A DNA stretch of 64,000 nucleotides from Nematostella vectensis (GCF_932526225.1 NC_064042.1:7123540-7187539), one strand, 5' to 3'. Positions 23,101 to 35,800 are shown, numbered from the stretch's first letter. The notes: generated from the sequence alone by a model not told the origin. Numbers and translations are program-made.

Positions 23101-26100
23101 AGAATGTGACGGTGGGAGAATGTGTAACAGTGAAAAATTGTGATAGTGTGTGTGAAAGTGACAGCAAGTGAATGTGTGACATCGAGAGAATATGTGACAG
23201 TGAGGGAATGTTTTACAGTGTGTGACAGTGGCAGTAAGTGAATGTGTGACATCGAGAGAATATGTGACAGTGAGGGAATGTTTTACAGTGTGTGACAGTG
23301 GCAGTAAGTGAATGTGTGACATCGAGAGAATATGTGACAGTGAGGGAATGTTTTACAGTGTGTGACAGTGGCAGTAAGTGAATGCGTGACAGCGAGAGAA
23401 AATGTGACAGTAAGAGAATGTGTGACAGTGAGGGAATGTTTTACAGTGTGTTACAGTGACAGTAAGTGAATGTGTGACAGTGAGAGAAAATGTGACAGTA
23501 AGAGAATGTGTAATAGTGAAAGAATATGGTACAGTAAAAGAATGTGTGACAGTGTGTGTGACAGTAACTGTAAGTGAATGTGTGACAGTAAGAGATTGTG
23601 TGACAGTGACAGAGGGTGAATGTGTAACAGTGAAGAATGTGTGACAGTAAGTGAATGTGTGACAGTGAGGGAGGGTTTGACAGTGAGATAAGGTTTGACA
23701 TTGTGTGTGAAGTAACAGTATATGAATGAGTGACAGTGAGAGAATGTGTGACAGTGTAATTGACCGTACAGAACATGAATGTGTGATCTAGTGTGAGAAT
23801 TGAGAATATGTGACAGTGTGAGTGGCAGTGAAAGTTAGTGGATGTGTGATCTATGTGAGCATGATGTGTGACAGTGATGGGAGAATGTGTGACAGTAGGA
23901 GTGATAGTGAATGTGTGGTAGTGTGAGAATGTGAGAGAATAAGAGTAACAGTGAAAAGATCTGTGCAGAGAATGTGCTAACAGTGATATTAAGGGAATTT
24001 CACGGTAATTAGGTGTGACAAATTTTCTTATATTCTTTCTTTAAAGCTAGAAGAAAAACATACGTAAGAGTATCACATACACTCACAGAAAACTCGTACA
24101 TAAATATTAACACACTCACCATAAACTCGTACATAAAGTTGCGCAGCTTTCCCCCAACCCATGATATTGTACGCCGCACACTCGTGACTTCCTTGATCTG
24201 CCTTGGTCACTCTATGGATTACTCGCGTAGCGTTACTAGACTCCGTGACAGTGGTGCCGTTAACCTTGAATTTGTATCGGGATGGCTGTGGAACTGCATC
24301 CGCGAGGCACTTGAGCACTAGCGTCTCGTTAATGACGGCAATGTCGTGGATTGATAACCGTGAATCATCGGGTTTGTCTGCAGACGGACATCGCAATTAT
24401 GCATTTGCATAGTGATGAGGAGAAATGATAAAGGATATATGATAATGATGCTGCTGTGTGGTGTTATTGACAAATTCGTAGTTGTTTGTTTTGGTGTCGT
24501 TATTGTGTTGAAAATAATATATCTGTGTTTGTAACATAAACTGTATGCCCATGGTCGTCTTTGTGTGCTGTTTGTGTGTTTTCGCTTTTGTTCGTGTGTT
24601 GCTGTTGTTACTATGTTTGTAATTTACACTGTATATCCACGATCGTCCTTGTGTGTTGTTTGTGTGTTTTGCTTGTGTTGTTGTTATTTACTTTGTTTGT
24701 AACTTACACTGTATATCGACGGTCGTGTTGACATGCGTCTGTCCAAGATAGTTTGTAGCGGAGCACGTGTAAGTTCCTGCGTCCGATCTGTTGTTCTTTC
24801 CCACTTGAAAAACCGACCCACCGATATTTCTAAGAAGAACTTTGCCCTGATTGATTGTTTTTACCCACGTGATGTTTGGCCGCGGGTTGCCTGTGGCGTT
24901 GCAGTAAAGCAGTATTATATCTGTTTCGTTGATGGTTTGGTGCGGTGTGATCCATTCGATAGATGGCGGATCTATAGAGCAAATTTAAACTGATAACACA
25001 TGCCTTTAGCGATTAGCAAATGTGTGGTTTGCCTGTGGATGATGCATGCGATAGACTGGGTTGAGTAAGCTGCAACAAGATCCAAGCCTCATTGAGACGA
25101 ATGACGAAAAAACAACAAATAACACTAATACAAATATCCTCTTTATAAATAAAAAGAGGTTAAGACGTCTGTACATACAATGTACATTGATCGTCACCAG
25201 TCTCCACGCGAACCCGACCACATTCTGCGCCTCACACGTGTAGTCACCAGACCCCTCGCGCTGTATTCCTTTCTTTATTAGGAGTGACGTCCTGCTTACG
25301 ATGCTTCCGTTACTTCCGGTCCACGTGATAGAAGGCTCAGGGAAGCCGCTGGCCGTGCATGATATAATAAGAGTGGAGTTTTCTATGACGTCAACACGCG
25401 CCGGTACCGTCATATTCAATGGAGGATCTACGAAAAAAAAGCCGCCGTGTTTTGTTATGCTTAACAGTGTTGTTCCTTGCCGTGGTTATTGCATCGTGTC
25501 GTGTTCTGCCGTGTTGTCGCAAAACGTGCCGTGTAATTGACCGCGTTGAAACGCTCTGTGTTGAGTCACCTTGTCGTTTGAGTTCCGACGTTTGGTCTCG
25601 TACTGTGACGTGTCATTTGCTGGCGTTTTATATCATGTCGTGTCGTTTGAATCGTATCGTATTATACGTTTCGCGTCATGTCTTAAACGAACTGTGTCGT
25701 GTCTTATTCCCTTTTTTACCCTAACAAAGTGTCTCATACTTACACCGTACAAGCACTACCATAGTGCGTGTGGTGTTGCCATGACCATTCTTCGCTACGC
25801 ATGCGTACTCGCCGCCATCATCAAGTGTGACGTCATTCTTCGTGTACTGCGCTTCCCCAAGAGACGAATTTAACACGTTGAGCCCACGATAAATGAGGAC
25901 AGTGGCAATTGGGTTAGCCATGGCGTAACAATTCAGGCGTAACGCACCCGTTACATTAACTGTCACGCTTTGCCTCGAAGGTGGGTGGATGATTTCAGGT
26001 GGATCTATAAAAAACAAAAAACACACATTATCTTCTTTTTTAAAAAAGAGCAAAATCTCAGACTTGCAAAAGATGTATGACTGCGTAGTCCCCCTCTCCC

Positions 26101-28652
26101 CTAAGCAAATCTTGGCTACTGCTTTTATGCCGTGTTTGATAATACCGTTTCGACACTCACATAAGATGTTAACAGTAGCATTTGCTTTGTAGCTCCCCAA
26201 GAGATTGACAGCCAGGCATGTGTAGGTACCGCTGACAACTCTGTCCGTTTTGTTCAATGTAAGAAAATTTCCTTTGCCGATTGTCCTGTATGCTGAGTTT
26301 TGCCATAGGATTTCTGGCTCAGGATACCCTGTGGCATTGCAGTACAGAGAGAGCCTGGTACCCTCTAATATGCTATGGTTGCGTGGTGAAGTGACGATAG
26401 ATGGCTTGTCTGAAAAGGAAAGAAAAGCTCGTTATGACTAGCGCAGGGTGGGGCGTTGGGGGAATTGGGGAGCTGGGGCGGAGGATAGGCTAGCGCCCAA
26501 ATGAGCCGCAAACTACCCCACCCGTTACAAGGTTTTTACACTTATTAAACATCCTTTTTTAAATGTTATCTTAAAAGAATTGGACTCTTTAATCTTCAAT
26601 TGTTTGTTCACAGCGTTTTTTGGGGATCAAGAAAAAAAGTCTATTAACTGAGAATTGGGAATTCATAGAGTGTTAACTTGTGTGTAACAGCAAAAATAGA
26701 ATAATCGAATCTCTCCATCCCACCTCCTCTCATGTTGGCACATGCAACAAATAGTGTTAAACATGTGTTAAACTGTAATGCTATAAAACAGTTACTCAAT
26801 ACTCACATTGCACAGTGAGAAAGAAACTCGCAGACACAGGCTTCCCAAAAGAATTATTTGCTGTGCATGTGTACTCCCCTCCATCGTGCCTGTCAATCAA
26901 AGTCTTATTAAGCCACTGCGTCATAGACACGTGACCTTTGGGAGCATGTGACCACGTGATCAGGGGCTTAGGGCGACCGCTGGCCGTGCACTGTAAGCTG
27001 ATGACGTCAGACACGTTGGCGGTCGTGTTGGACGGCGATGACGTCATAACTGGGGGATCTGTGCAAAAGATGGAGTTAGCGCAAGACGTTGTTTACAACC
27101 CGTGCGTCCCCCTTCGTGTTATCCCTTTTACAGAAAACAAATATCTTTTGCTGATAACCAGTATTATATCCCGCAAGAACAAGTCATTTCTTAAGGATAT
27201 AATTGAACTCGCGAAATTGAAAGCTGAGCAGGTTTTACGGTCTAGAGTAGTGAGTCACTGATTGAAATTTTAAATTCATTCATATCAGCAATCCTTAGCT
27301 CTGGTAATATGGCATCAGTAGATCCATCTAGAAACGCTTTCTATCCAAATACACAAATAAAATTAATCATCTCCAACTACCATCGAAGGCATCAACCGAG
27401 CTCACACATGAGCAGGGTGGGGTCCCCCCCCCCCCTTCTTGACACGAGCCTGCTAAGTTCTTATTTCGCTCCCCCTCCTCCCTTTTGAAATGAGCTACAC
27501 AGATTACAGGTGATCCTGTACGATTAAATATGAAAGCTCGCTTGCCTTTCGATTGTGTTTGCCTACAAAAATGGGCTAAGAATATTGACCACTTCCTCGG
27601 GGTAACATAATCTATTGACAAGCCGTTACTTCTTTACTCGACTCTGTCGAGTGTTTTGTCTTTGAGGAGACGCTAAGGTTTAGAATATCAGTCAGACGAC
27701 GAGCATCTTCAGGGTTTTTCGAGGTTAGAATGGTCGGAAGCCAATCCCATTCCTCTATCCCGTCAACTCAACAAAATGTCGCGTCGTGGTCGTAAGATCA
27801 TCCCTATTTACGAACTATACGCCTAACTTCCGGGTCCTACACATTATCTTTTATCGCCTCAGGTTAATAAAACTTTTTCGTTCACCAAAAAAGTAGGAAT
27901 CGATGTACACTTGACTATAAAATGCATTTATAACATTTAGAGCATTTGTTGACGGAAACCATGCTTCACTTCCGGGTACCGTATTACACGGCGTATATAA
28001 TCTTTTACAATAAAGTTCACAAAAGATGACCGGTTACATTGATCTTTTTCCGTCTTTAGATGTTTATAACTCACTCACCGACAACTTGAAACTCAGCACA
28101 CGAGGTCTGTAAAAAACCCTGACTTTCTTTTAAATATTCCACTTCACAGCAGTATTGGTCCGCTTCGTCATTCACGGTCACATTGTACAGCGAGAATGTC
28201 AAATTCTTTCTGCCTTTCAGGGATACACGCTCGGTATATGGTGCAAATTTTATTATTTCACCACCAGAGTTTAACTTTATCAACTTTTTACTCGAACGTA
28301 GAATAGTTATCGACGAAATGCTTTCCGAGGAGGACAAATTGAAGTTCCACGCGAGTGTAGAGTTCTCCCCCAAGTAGCCATACGTCGGGCTCGCAGGCTC
28401 CTTTACCCACGAAAACGTCTCTGTGTAGATATCAAAGGGTTACAATTAAATATACATTATATCAAATAATATCAAATAAAACTTTACGAGCACCAAACAA
28501 CGTTTATAGATTTTGTTTTTTTGTATCTTTCATCTTGTTAGAGAAAATTTAGACTAACCTGTTGGACTTGCTTGAAGAAGGAGAAACAGCACTGCAAGTT
28601 CCCCTAGTACTAAAATTGGATTTCTTCCCGTTTGAGATAATATTAAACTCAT
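20033..28652 (-). CDS. Ig-superfamily receptor B: V-like + 8 Ig + FN3 + TM + tyrosine-motif tail
   Basis: Exons: 28652-28559, 28420-28079, 27058-26807, 26409-26161, 26004-25744, 25427-25179, 24971-24708, 24377-24120, 23022-22765, 22281-22012, 21678-21376, 21064-20921, 20799-20781, 20153-20033. The sum is 3084 nt = 1027 aa, all phases matching. Exon 1 encodes a signal peptide (PILVLGELAVLFLLLQAS). Exon 2 is a V-like domain with LAWNF in place of the first Cys and DEADQYCCEV. Exons 3-10 are eight one-exon I-set domains (e.g. LYCNATGNPRPNITW, GTYTCSATN). Exon 11 is FN3. Exon 12 is a TM helix (GIAVGGGLVLILIIVIVIV) then HKKKTRE. The tail carries YDNP and TPYGII. Likely a type I adhesion or recognition receptor; no named orthologue is claimed. 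Confidence 0.88.
20215..20590. repeat. ~42-bp minisatellite in the last intron of receptor B
   Basis: Units such as ggggtcattgacgaattta, gggctcgatcagcctca, ggggagag, with G-run variants (catggttcaagagagggctc) to the left. About eight units. They lie between the 19-nt exon and the terminal exon. Confidence 0.8.
20781..20799 (-). CDS. Receptor B 19-nt microexon
   Basis: The - strand reads ttatttttccag, CCTCATTTGGAATAGAAAT, gtaagt. Both splice sites are near-consensus. Its 19 nt exactly bridge the phase-1 end of the TM exon (GAA G) and the phase-2 start of the last exon (G ACT), giving REASFGIEMTPAP. Without it the tail would be out of frame. It is inferred from sequence alone. Confidence 0.7.
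23095..24000. repeat. gtgacagtgagagaatgt-type satellite in receptor B intron
   Basis: About 900 bp of short degenerate units (gtgtgacagtgagagaat, gacagtaagtgaatgtgtga), with one ~78-bp higher-order block repeated three times at 23170-23400. It fills most of the intron between Ig exons 8 and 9. ORFs on both strands across it are artefacts. Confidence 0.85.
24085..24140. repeat. Two-copy duplication of receptor B exon 8 donor edge
   Basis: cactcacagaaaactcgtac and cactcaccataaactcgtac, both followed by ataaa, lie ~36 bp apart. The right copy is the true exon end (GTT TAT G then gtgagt); the left is a decoy inside the intron. Confidence 0.6.
24525..24725. repeat. Three copies of receptor B exon 7 donor edge
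   Basis: aacttacactgtatatcgac (true exon end and donor, ~24702), aatttacactgtatatccac (~24620) and cataaactgtatgcccatgg (~24536), each followed by gtcgt-type exon sequence and tgtgtg-rich spacers. Period about 80 bp. Confidence 0.65.
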
Positions 28653-29975
28653 CTTCGGAGCACAATCACAGAGAGATTCAGTTCGGGCGCGTTTTACAAC
28701 CTGTCAAACTTCAAAGGTCATACTACCAGAATGAAGAAAAAGCGTTGTGTGTATTCTCGAGTTTTTCGAAATCACCTCACTTGGCAGTAGTTTTGACCTG
28801 CGTAAAAATGAGGCGTTTTATTTTCTTTTGATCCAGTTTAAGCAGTCGAAATCCGAGATGTTGACACAGCCAGAGGTTTCACCAAAACATCAAGAAAAAT
28901 CTTGACAGGGTTTGATATTCATGGCTAGACAAAGACAATAAGCACAAGTCTCCCCGAAAGTGTGTTGTCGTTTTTGTAGGTTTAGAGTAATGCCAAGAAA
29001 AACTAACGGCTTATAATGGCTTAACATTTCCTGAAATAAGCGCGTTATAATGCTATTAAGGTGTATACCCTTCGGAAGGAAAAGGAAAAGCCGTACAGTC
29101 GTATCGGTTTACGTCTCTGTGAGACGCTGTGGGGGCCGTTTAAAAAGAAACAGTCAACTCGGGTCAGCTCGTTAAAAAAGATTACCCTTCTTCTATTACA
29201 GAAAGTTGTCGTTTTAAGCTGGAGATATTCCTTTGTGGGAAAAAAACAAATGTTGAAGAAAATAAGAAATCATTCCAATGTGCAGAACGTATTGTTTCAA
29301 AGTATACCAATCGGCATCCATTTTTAGATGCCAAGTCATCGGATGGAATCCCGATAAGTCATGGGTTAAACCTTATTAGAAATAGCGACGGTTATCCTAT
29401 GGCCATAGCGTTTTTATCCCTTATAAAGCCTCTAGCTACGTTTGTAATGTTCAAGCTGTCGTCGTTATGGGGCAGCTGAGCTCATCATATCACACAAATG
29501 ATGACGCGACTGTCGCTAGCCCGCCCTCGCATGTTACGCACAAGGACAATGGGTCGTTTTCAGGATGATGTAATTTGAGGGCAAAAGCGAGGGTTTGACA
29601 GGAGTTTGTTCACAGCTTCCTGGCAAACATTGACCACAACAGCATTTTAAGTCCTTTAGCTTCAGGCTTTATTGTGAAACGAACAAAAAGTTTCTAAATT
29701 TGCGAGACGCCTCTAAAAAACAAACATTTGCCTAAGCCTCATTTTCGCGCTCAATTGACATCACCCGGAAACCCATCGCGTGGCGAATTAGTGATTAGTA
29801 TGACCCCCCTTCAAGGGGTATTTGACTAACAATTTGTTTCATGGAGAAAAGGATGGACAAGGAAGTAGGAGACCTTAAATAGGAACCTTGATGTCATGCG
29901 GATTTTGGGGGAGCAGGCACCACGGACGCGGATAAGTTAACGACACACACTGAGATCGTTTGATTTTCTCAGTTT

Positions 29976-30771
29976 TAAGGGATAACAAAAATAAACTGTA
30001 CCATGTTGAAATGTACGGGATTTATAAGGTTCAAGGTCTTAGGGTCAGGGACTAGAATTTTACGTATGATCGTCCTATTCCTTGGAGCATAAAATTTGCT
30101 CCAAGTACTACCACGTAGGATCTTCACTTTTAGTGAAACCTTGTAAATTTTATTTTTCCTTTTTACTACCTAATTGTTTTCTTGCTAATGAGTTAGAATT
30201 AGGCCACCCTCCCACCGCGCCTCTCATCTTTCGTCACTCGAATCCAAGATGGCGGCCACAAGCTACGACTTCGGGTTTTCTAGGGTTTTTCTTGCCGAAA
30301 ACAGCATCTAAAGCCTACAGGTAGGCTAAGTTTATATCAACAAGTTTATACCAACAATATATCACTTATTTCTATTTTAGTCTGTGCAACCACGCGAGAC
30401 TATAACTATTGAGCAAGGACCACTGATTTTCGCCTCTTCGTACTCAAGGTTTAGGCTCGACCGCCAAAGTCGAGCATCCATGGGTATCCATACCCTTCTT
30501 TGTTCTTCTTTGTTCAGTCATGCACGTGTTAACCTGTCTTTCGTGATAAGGGATAACAAAAATAAACTGTACCATGCTGAAATGTACGGGATTTATAAGG
30601 TTCAAGGTCTTAGGGTTAGGGACTAGAATTTTACGTATGATCGTCCTATTCCTTGGAGCATAAAATTTGCTCCAAGTGCTACCACGTAGGATCTTCACTT
30701 TTAGTGAAACCTTGTAAATTTTATTTTTCCTTTTTACTACCTAATTGTTTTCTTGCTAATGAGTTAGAATT
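29976..30771. repeat. 226-bp direct repeats flanking a ~340-bp insert
   Basis: 29976-30202 and 30545-30771 are almost identical, both running from taagggataacaaaaataaa to gctaatgagttagaatt. Each contains a small internal hairpin (ttggagcataaaatttgctccaa). The layout resembles LTRs around a tiny interior (TRIM-like), but the ends are not TG...CA and no primer-binding site is apparent, so a segmental duplication is equally possible. Confidence 0.6.
30240..30330 (+). repeat. AAGATGGCGGC-bearing repeat, copy 2
   Basis: ccaagatggcggccacaagc, acgacttcgggttttc, cttgccgaaaac, atctaaagcctacaggtaggct: the same order of blocks as 7341-7420. It contains a short ORF (MAATSYDFGF) ending in TAA and a cag|gtaggct donor-like site, followed by a tattttag acceptor-like site at ~30380. 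Confidence 0.55.
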
Positions 30772-31589
30772 CGGCGCATAGTAAACGGATCACTCTCGTC
30801 ATCATGTGACCAAGTCTATCTGCCAATCAGATCAAAGGTGGTTGAGATATAACTCCATAAATAATTTCCTATTGCATCTCACTAATGAAGTCTGTTGTAA
30901 AAGAATTGATCACACTGTATGATACAAGCCAAAGTGCCTCATTATCAAAAAGACAATAGAAAATTGTTCATGATATCATATCTTTCTTGCTTTACTTGGA
31001 AAATCCCCCTAAATCTAATATTGCTTTAAGTTAACTATGCCGACCACGTGATTCAAGCTATTAAACAATAAGATGGGATATTCTCAATTTATAATACCTT
31101 GAATTATTTTTCCATTGTTTGTCGTCAATGAGGTAAATTTGAGATAAATCCCTGATTTTGGCCTATATGGCAACAATTGAATTGGTGTAGAAAACGGCCC
31201 AAATTGCCATATTATCGAAAAACAATAGACAAATTTTTCATGGCGCCGTAACTCCCTTGATTTTAAAGGAAACTTCATCAAAACTTTAAAGTAAATTAGG
31301 CCTACATCCTTAATAAGGTGACCCAATTTATAAGTAAATCAGATTTAACGCACTCGAGCTATAGGACCTGAATAATTTCCCCATTGTCTCTCGATAATCA
31401 GATGAACATCACCTTCGGATCGCACTGTTGAATATCCTTGCAAAACGATCCAAAACGCCTCATGATAAAAAACAACAATGTAAAAAAAAACTATGACGTC
31501 ATATATTTTAAAGCTAAGAAGAAATTTTTTCAAAATATTATCATAAAAAGAATTATTAAACTTTGCCAAAACACACATTTTGTTCGAAT

Positions 31590-31735
31590 TGGGCTGACCG
31601 ATTGCGCCACAGGGCCTTGGACGGCACTACTTTTAAGCATTATAAAATTATGCATGAATATTCGACCATGGGTGGGATTGAACCCTTTCGGTTAACAGTC
31701 GAGCGCGCTAACCGGTTGCGCCACATAGAGTGGCA
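31590..31735 (-). repeat. tRNA-Asn-derived fragments (SINE-like)
   Basis: The - strand of 31666-31735 reads tgtggcgcaaccggttagcg, cgctcgactgttaaccg, aaagggttcaatccc. This matches tRNA-Asn, with a GTT anticodon in ctGTTaac and a B box, but lacks several nt of the variable/T arm. A second 5'-half copy (ctgtggcgcaatcggtcagc) lies ~90 bp away at 31594-31615. Broken structure and tandem placement indicate a tRNA-derived SINE or pseudogene, not a working tRNA. Confidence 0.6.
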
Positions 31736-32705
31736 CCTAATGGTTTCTTGTAATAAAGAAACTAAGGGAATATTGAACTCACATTTCTTGTGGGTGGTCT
31801 AAGTATACCAGTCCAGTTTTGTTACAATTATCAAGTATATGCTCTTTATTTAAAACAAGAAACATTACAAACTTAACTATGAAAGAGTAGATATCGGAAC
31901 GGTCTTAACCTTTCCATACTTTTGGTTCTTGCGATGTGAATGCAAGTTATTCCATGCTAAATACAAGATTTTTTAACGTTTTTTTTTTCATTTAGCGTGC
32001 TAATATGATAACGCCATATTGATAGTTACAAGGGCATCATTTTTCTTATTTATAAGCTGAGCTATACTTTAATTGACATCTACTTTGCTATGGTAAACTT
32101 CATTCAAACTCCAATGAAAATCAATCAACAAATAAAGGCCTACCTCTGAAACTAAATGCAACTTTTCAAAAGCTCTAGGTGTTCTTGGGCCTCGTGCAAA
32201 CAGCCAGCTTTAGCCAGTATTTCTGGCACTTTTTCGATAGTCTGGCAATAAAACGAAACGACTTTCAATCGACAATGCTGGCGTGGTTATTTGCACGGGG
32301 TTTATACATCTTCAACTACCTGAACGAAGAGTATCACACTTTTATTCGTCTACATAGGCTCCTCTTAGGGGAAAGGGCAGTTACAGTAAAGCACTTTACA
32401 GGGAGCACACGCGAACAGCAAACAACGTCAAGTGTAAAGGCATTCTTTGAGGAATACTAAATTGAAAAAATCACACAGAGTGTGATTGCAGAATAATTTT
32501 TCGGCGCGACTGGCCAAAACTCTGGTATCTTCTAGGCGCAAATCGAGCAAATAAACATCATTATATTCTAGAGGCGAGCATTCGAGCACAACAAATGTTA
32601 TTATTAGACTGATACTGCAAGCATTTTTTTAAAAAGAGTGATCAAGGGGCAATGGCGAAGACAGTGAAGCTCTGTCTGTGCTAACTAAAGCCCGCCCTCT
32701 CGTCG

Positions 32706-32896
32706 CTAGATGCTTTCATTTGTGTACTCGACCGTGGACTCGTTCCCCACAGACGAGGTCCTGGGTCGAGCCTCACTCCCAATCCTATTGGCCCTTGGTC
32801 TTTGCTGATCTTTCAAAATCTCTAAGATGCTGTACTTCCGCTGAGGAACCGCGCTTCCGCTTATGCTTGGCAGGCGCTGGCGGCGCTTGGGACGAC
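32706..32896 (-). CDS. Receptor A terminal cytoplasmic exon
   Basis: Acceptor tttatacag, then 63 codons to TAG: RPKRRQRLPSISGSAVPQ, RKYSILEILKDQQRPR and a C terminus VEYTNESI. The basic PKRRQR run, KYSIL (YxxL) and EYTN (YxN) are visible. It enters in phase 1, matching the previous exon (GAG CCA G). Confidence 0.8.
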
Positions 32897-35800
32897 CTGT
32901 ATAAACAGGACAAATAAACGTGTTAGTTTAGGGCAACCTGGATGAATAGGGCAAGTGAATAGGACACACTCAAGGCTGTATTAAATAGGATTCACAGGAT
33001 TTATATGCACGGGTAAGCTAAGTTGATTGCAAGCTTGTTTTCTGATACCTATAACAAGTCTGTGAAAACTTTTGTATAAAAATTTAATTTTGCCTTCTTT
33101 TCTCTGTGTTTTCCTTTTTTGTTTGAGAGTGCAGACCAGTGCTGACTTACTATGGTCTGTTTTATCGCTTGGCTTGTTCGGGGAATCTTAATAAGTAAAA
33201 AGAATTGGATTAGTCGCCATTATCGCAAATGTAAATCTCTATCATGGCGACTAGATTTATCAAAAATAGAAATATCAAAATAAACCAAAAAGAGGTAATC
33301 GTTATTTCGCTTTTATTAACCCTGTGCCAGCTTCGAGCAAAAATTATCTTTTTATCGAAATATACTCCGTCTGTGTCTGATAAGCAGCTAGTGGACACAA
33401 TCGAAAATGGCATATCAATATTTGGGTGACCTTCAAACCCGCTCGGTCAATCTCTGGGAGGCCTGGGTCTAAGGGCTTTTCAATATTAGTGAGATAAAAA
33501 TTGGCCAAGCTGTCAGGTTTTTTTTTTACAAATTCTTGCCACGAGTCTCAAATTGACAGGGATCAGCATTTTTTACCATATTTGCTGGAGATCAGGGAGC
33601 GGGAAAACTTTAGCTCTTCTAAATATGGGCATCAATGACCATATAAGGCAATGCAAACGAAGGACACTATCCTTGGGGAATATGTTTGATATGCTACTAA
33701 ACAGTCAGAGTGCTTGTGTTTTTACTGTTAGCCACCAATCAGAGCGTGCGTACTATTTCATTCATCCAATCAGAGCGTGCGTACTATTTCATTCATCCAA
33801 TCAGAGCGTGCGTACTATTTCATTCATCCAATCAGAGCGTGCGTACTATTTCATTCATCCAATCAGAGCGTGCGTACTATTTCATTTTACCAACCAGAGC
33901 GTGTGTATTATTTCCCTCTACCAATCAGAAGGTGCGTACTATTTCATTCATCCAATCAGAGCGTGCGTACTATTTCATTTTACCAACCAGAGCGTGTGTA
34001 TTATTTCCCTCTACCAATTAAAAGGTGTGTACTATTTCATTTTACCAATCAGAGCGTGTGTACTATTACATTCTACCAATCAGCTAAGGCGTGCGTACCA
34101 CTTATTTCTACCAATCGTGAGAGAGCGTGCGTACTAACCTGGCTCACCTTTGGTCTCAAGCCAGGCGAGCTCCGCGTACAGTCTATCCTTGGTCCCACTC
34201 TTCTCCAGCACCGCGGCGTACTCAGTCGGGATGAACTGGTCCGAGTTGGTGGTGCAGGCCCCTTCCCCGTGGGCGGGGCCCTGGGCAGGGTGGACGCGGT
34301 TTTTGTGGAGGGGGGTGTGCGGACGGGAGCTAGGGGCGTGCTCTGTGCGGGGGGAGAGGCGAGACACTCTGCTATCACGGTCTGAGTACATGTCCATCTC
34401 GATACCTTCATCCTAAAGGAAACATTCAACTCCGTGAACATTGACATAATGGCGATGATGATGTGATGATCATTGTAGTATTCATGATGTTAAGTGTGAT
34501 AATGATGATGTTGATGGCGGATGTAATTATAATGATGATGAAATAATATTGTCAATGATAATAATGTGATAATAATGATGATGATGATGATGATGTAAAG
34601 ATAATGATGATGATTATGTTAATGATCGCAGGAGTTGCGTTGACGATGACGCCGACGTAATGACGAGCGCTGCTTGTTGTGTGTATGCTTGTGGGGATTC
34701 GAAAGAAGAAAAAAATAGAAGCAGGTGTACCTCGTTCTGTGGGCTGTTTTCTAGACGTTTCTCTGTTGTCCACGCTTGTCCCGTGGCATTCTCGTGCTGC
34801 GTCTTGTAACTATAGGGAAATTATAATGATATCCATTAAAAGAGCCGCGAATAAGCTGTTCTAAGGACTAGTACTGATAACCACAATGACATGTAGGAAG
34901 GCTCTGCACCCCCTGCCTTTTCCTGGACCATTCCAAAACGACTGTTCACAGCAGTCTAGATCTGTCGGACAACAACACAATAGCACATTTTCGAATTACG
35001 TTCCATTGCTCTCAAACAAAAGCTTCAAATCGAGGCTCTGTGCTAAAACTACAGTTTAAATAACAGAAATGAGCACAAGGCCTCGATTTAAAGCTTTTCT
35101 TTAAGAGCCACGTGGAGCGTAGTTCGGAAATGGGCTATATAAGTACGGCACGATGCATAGGTGTCAAGGTTGTTAGTTGGTGGTCGCGTGAGGCGTGAAC
35201 GTAGCGTCTTCCATCAAAGGCAAACCCTCTTTTACCCCCCCCCCCCCCCCCGGGTCAGGGGGTGTGCCCTGATGCGCGAGGATTAGCCTCTCCTTGAAGC
35301 GTATTCAAAATGACTTTAATAAACGTGGGAATGACTCGTGGAGAACCTCCGGTTGTACCGGGAATGATATGATGGATTACCTTTCGTTTTGATCCTCTGC
35401 TTCTTCTTTTGACTCCACTAGGGTTACTGCAAACAAGCGGGTCAGTTAACAAAACAGTCAAAGCGCTGACAAGACCAAATCTCCGTTATGGAAAGGATGA
35501 CGTAGGGGGAAATTTGTTTAAGCTTGGTGATACAGACTGAATAAAATTGTGTTTACTCGAACTGAATCGGACTACACTTGATTGGATTTAGTTTGACTCG
35601 TGCTGCACTGGTGTTAAGACAGCAAATTTCAGGCTCATACCTAGAGGGTGTGCTGGGTGCTCGCACCCTGTAAATGGGGTCAATCCTTATCTAGGAGTCA
35701 TTTCCAATCTTCAAATGCTATGCTTTTCCATCTGATACCTATGACTGCGCATCCTCCACAATCATCCTCCCTCTCAGCCAATCCTGGGTACGCGCCTGAA

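Larger units (their letters stand above)
28653..32705. other. Intergenic stretch between receptors B and A
   Basis: No protein gene seen. It holds a 226-bp direct repeat (29976-30202 and 30545-30771), a copy of the AAGATGGCGGC element between them, tRNA-Asn-like fragments (31590-31735) and A/T-rich sequence. AP-1 and E-box-like strings occur, but none that I would call a promoter. Confidence 0.5.

Noticed and set aside
31666-31735. Functional tRNA-Asn gene
   Set aside because: Several nt of the variable/T-arm region are missing and the acceptor stem does not pair.
33553-34385. + strand ORFs up to 202 aa with FHSSNQSVRTI repeats
   Set aside because: They are products of the CCAAT minisatellite and the antisense of a receptor A tail exon.
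34073-34447. - strand 124-aa ORF rich in Pro/Ser/Thr (frame +1 of the tail exon)
   Set aside because: The alternative frame with TEYAAV and RLYAELAWLE joins the terminal exon in phase and has protein-like composition; the Pro-rich frame does not connect.
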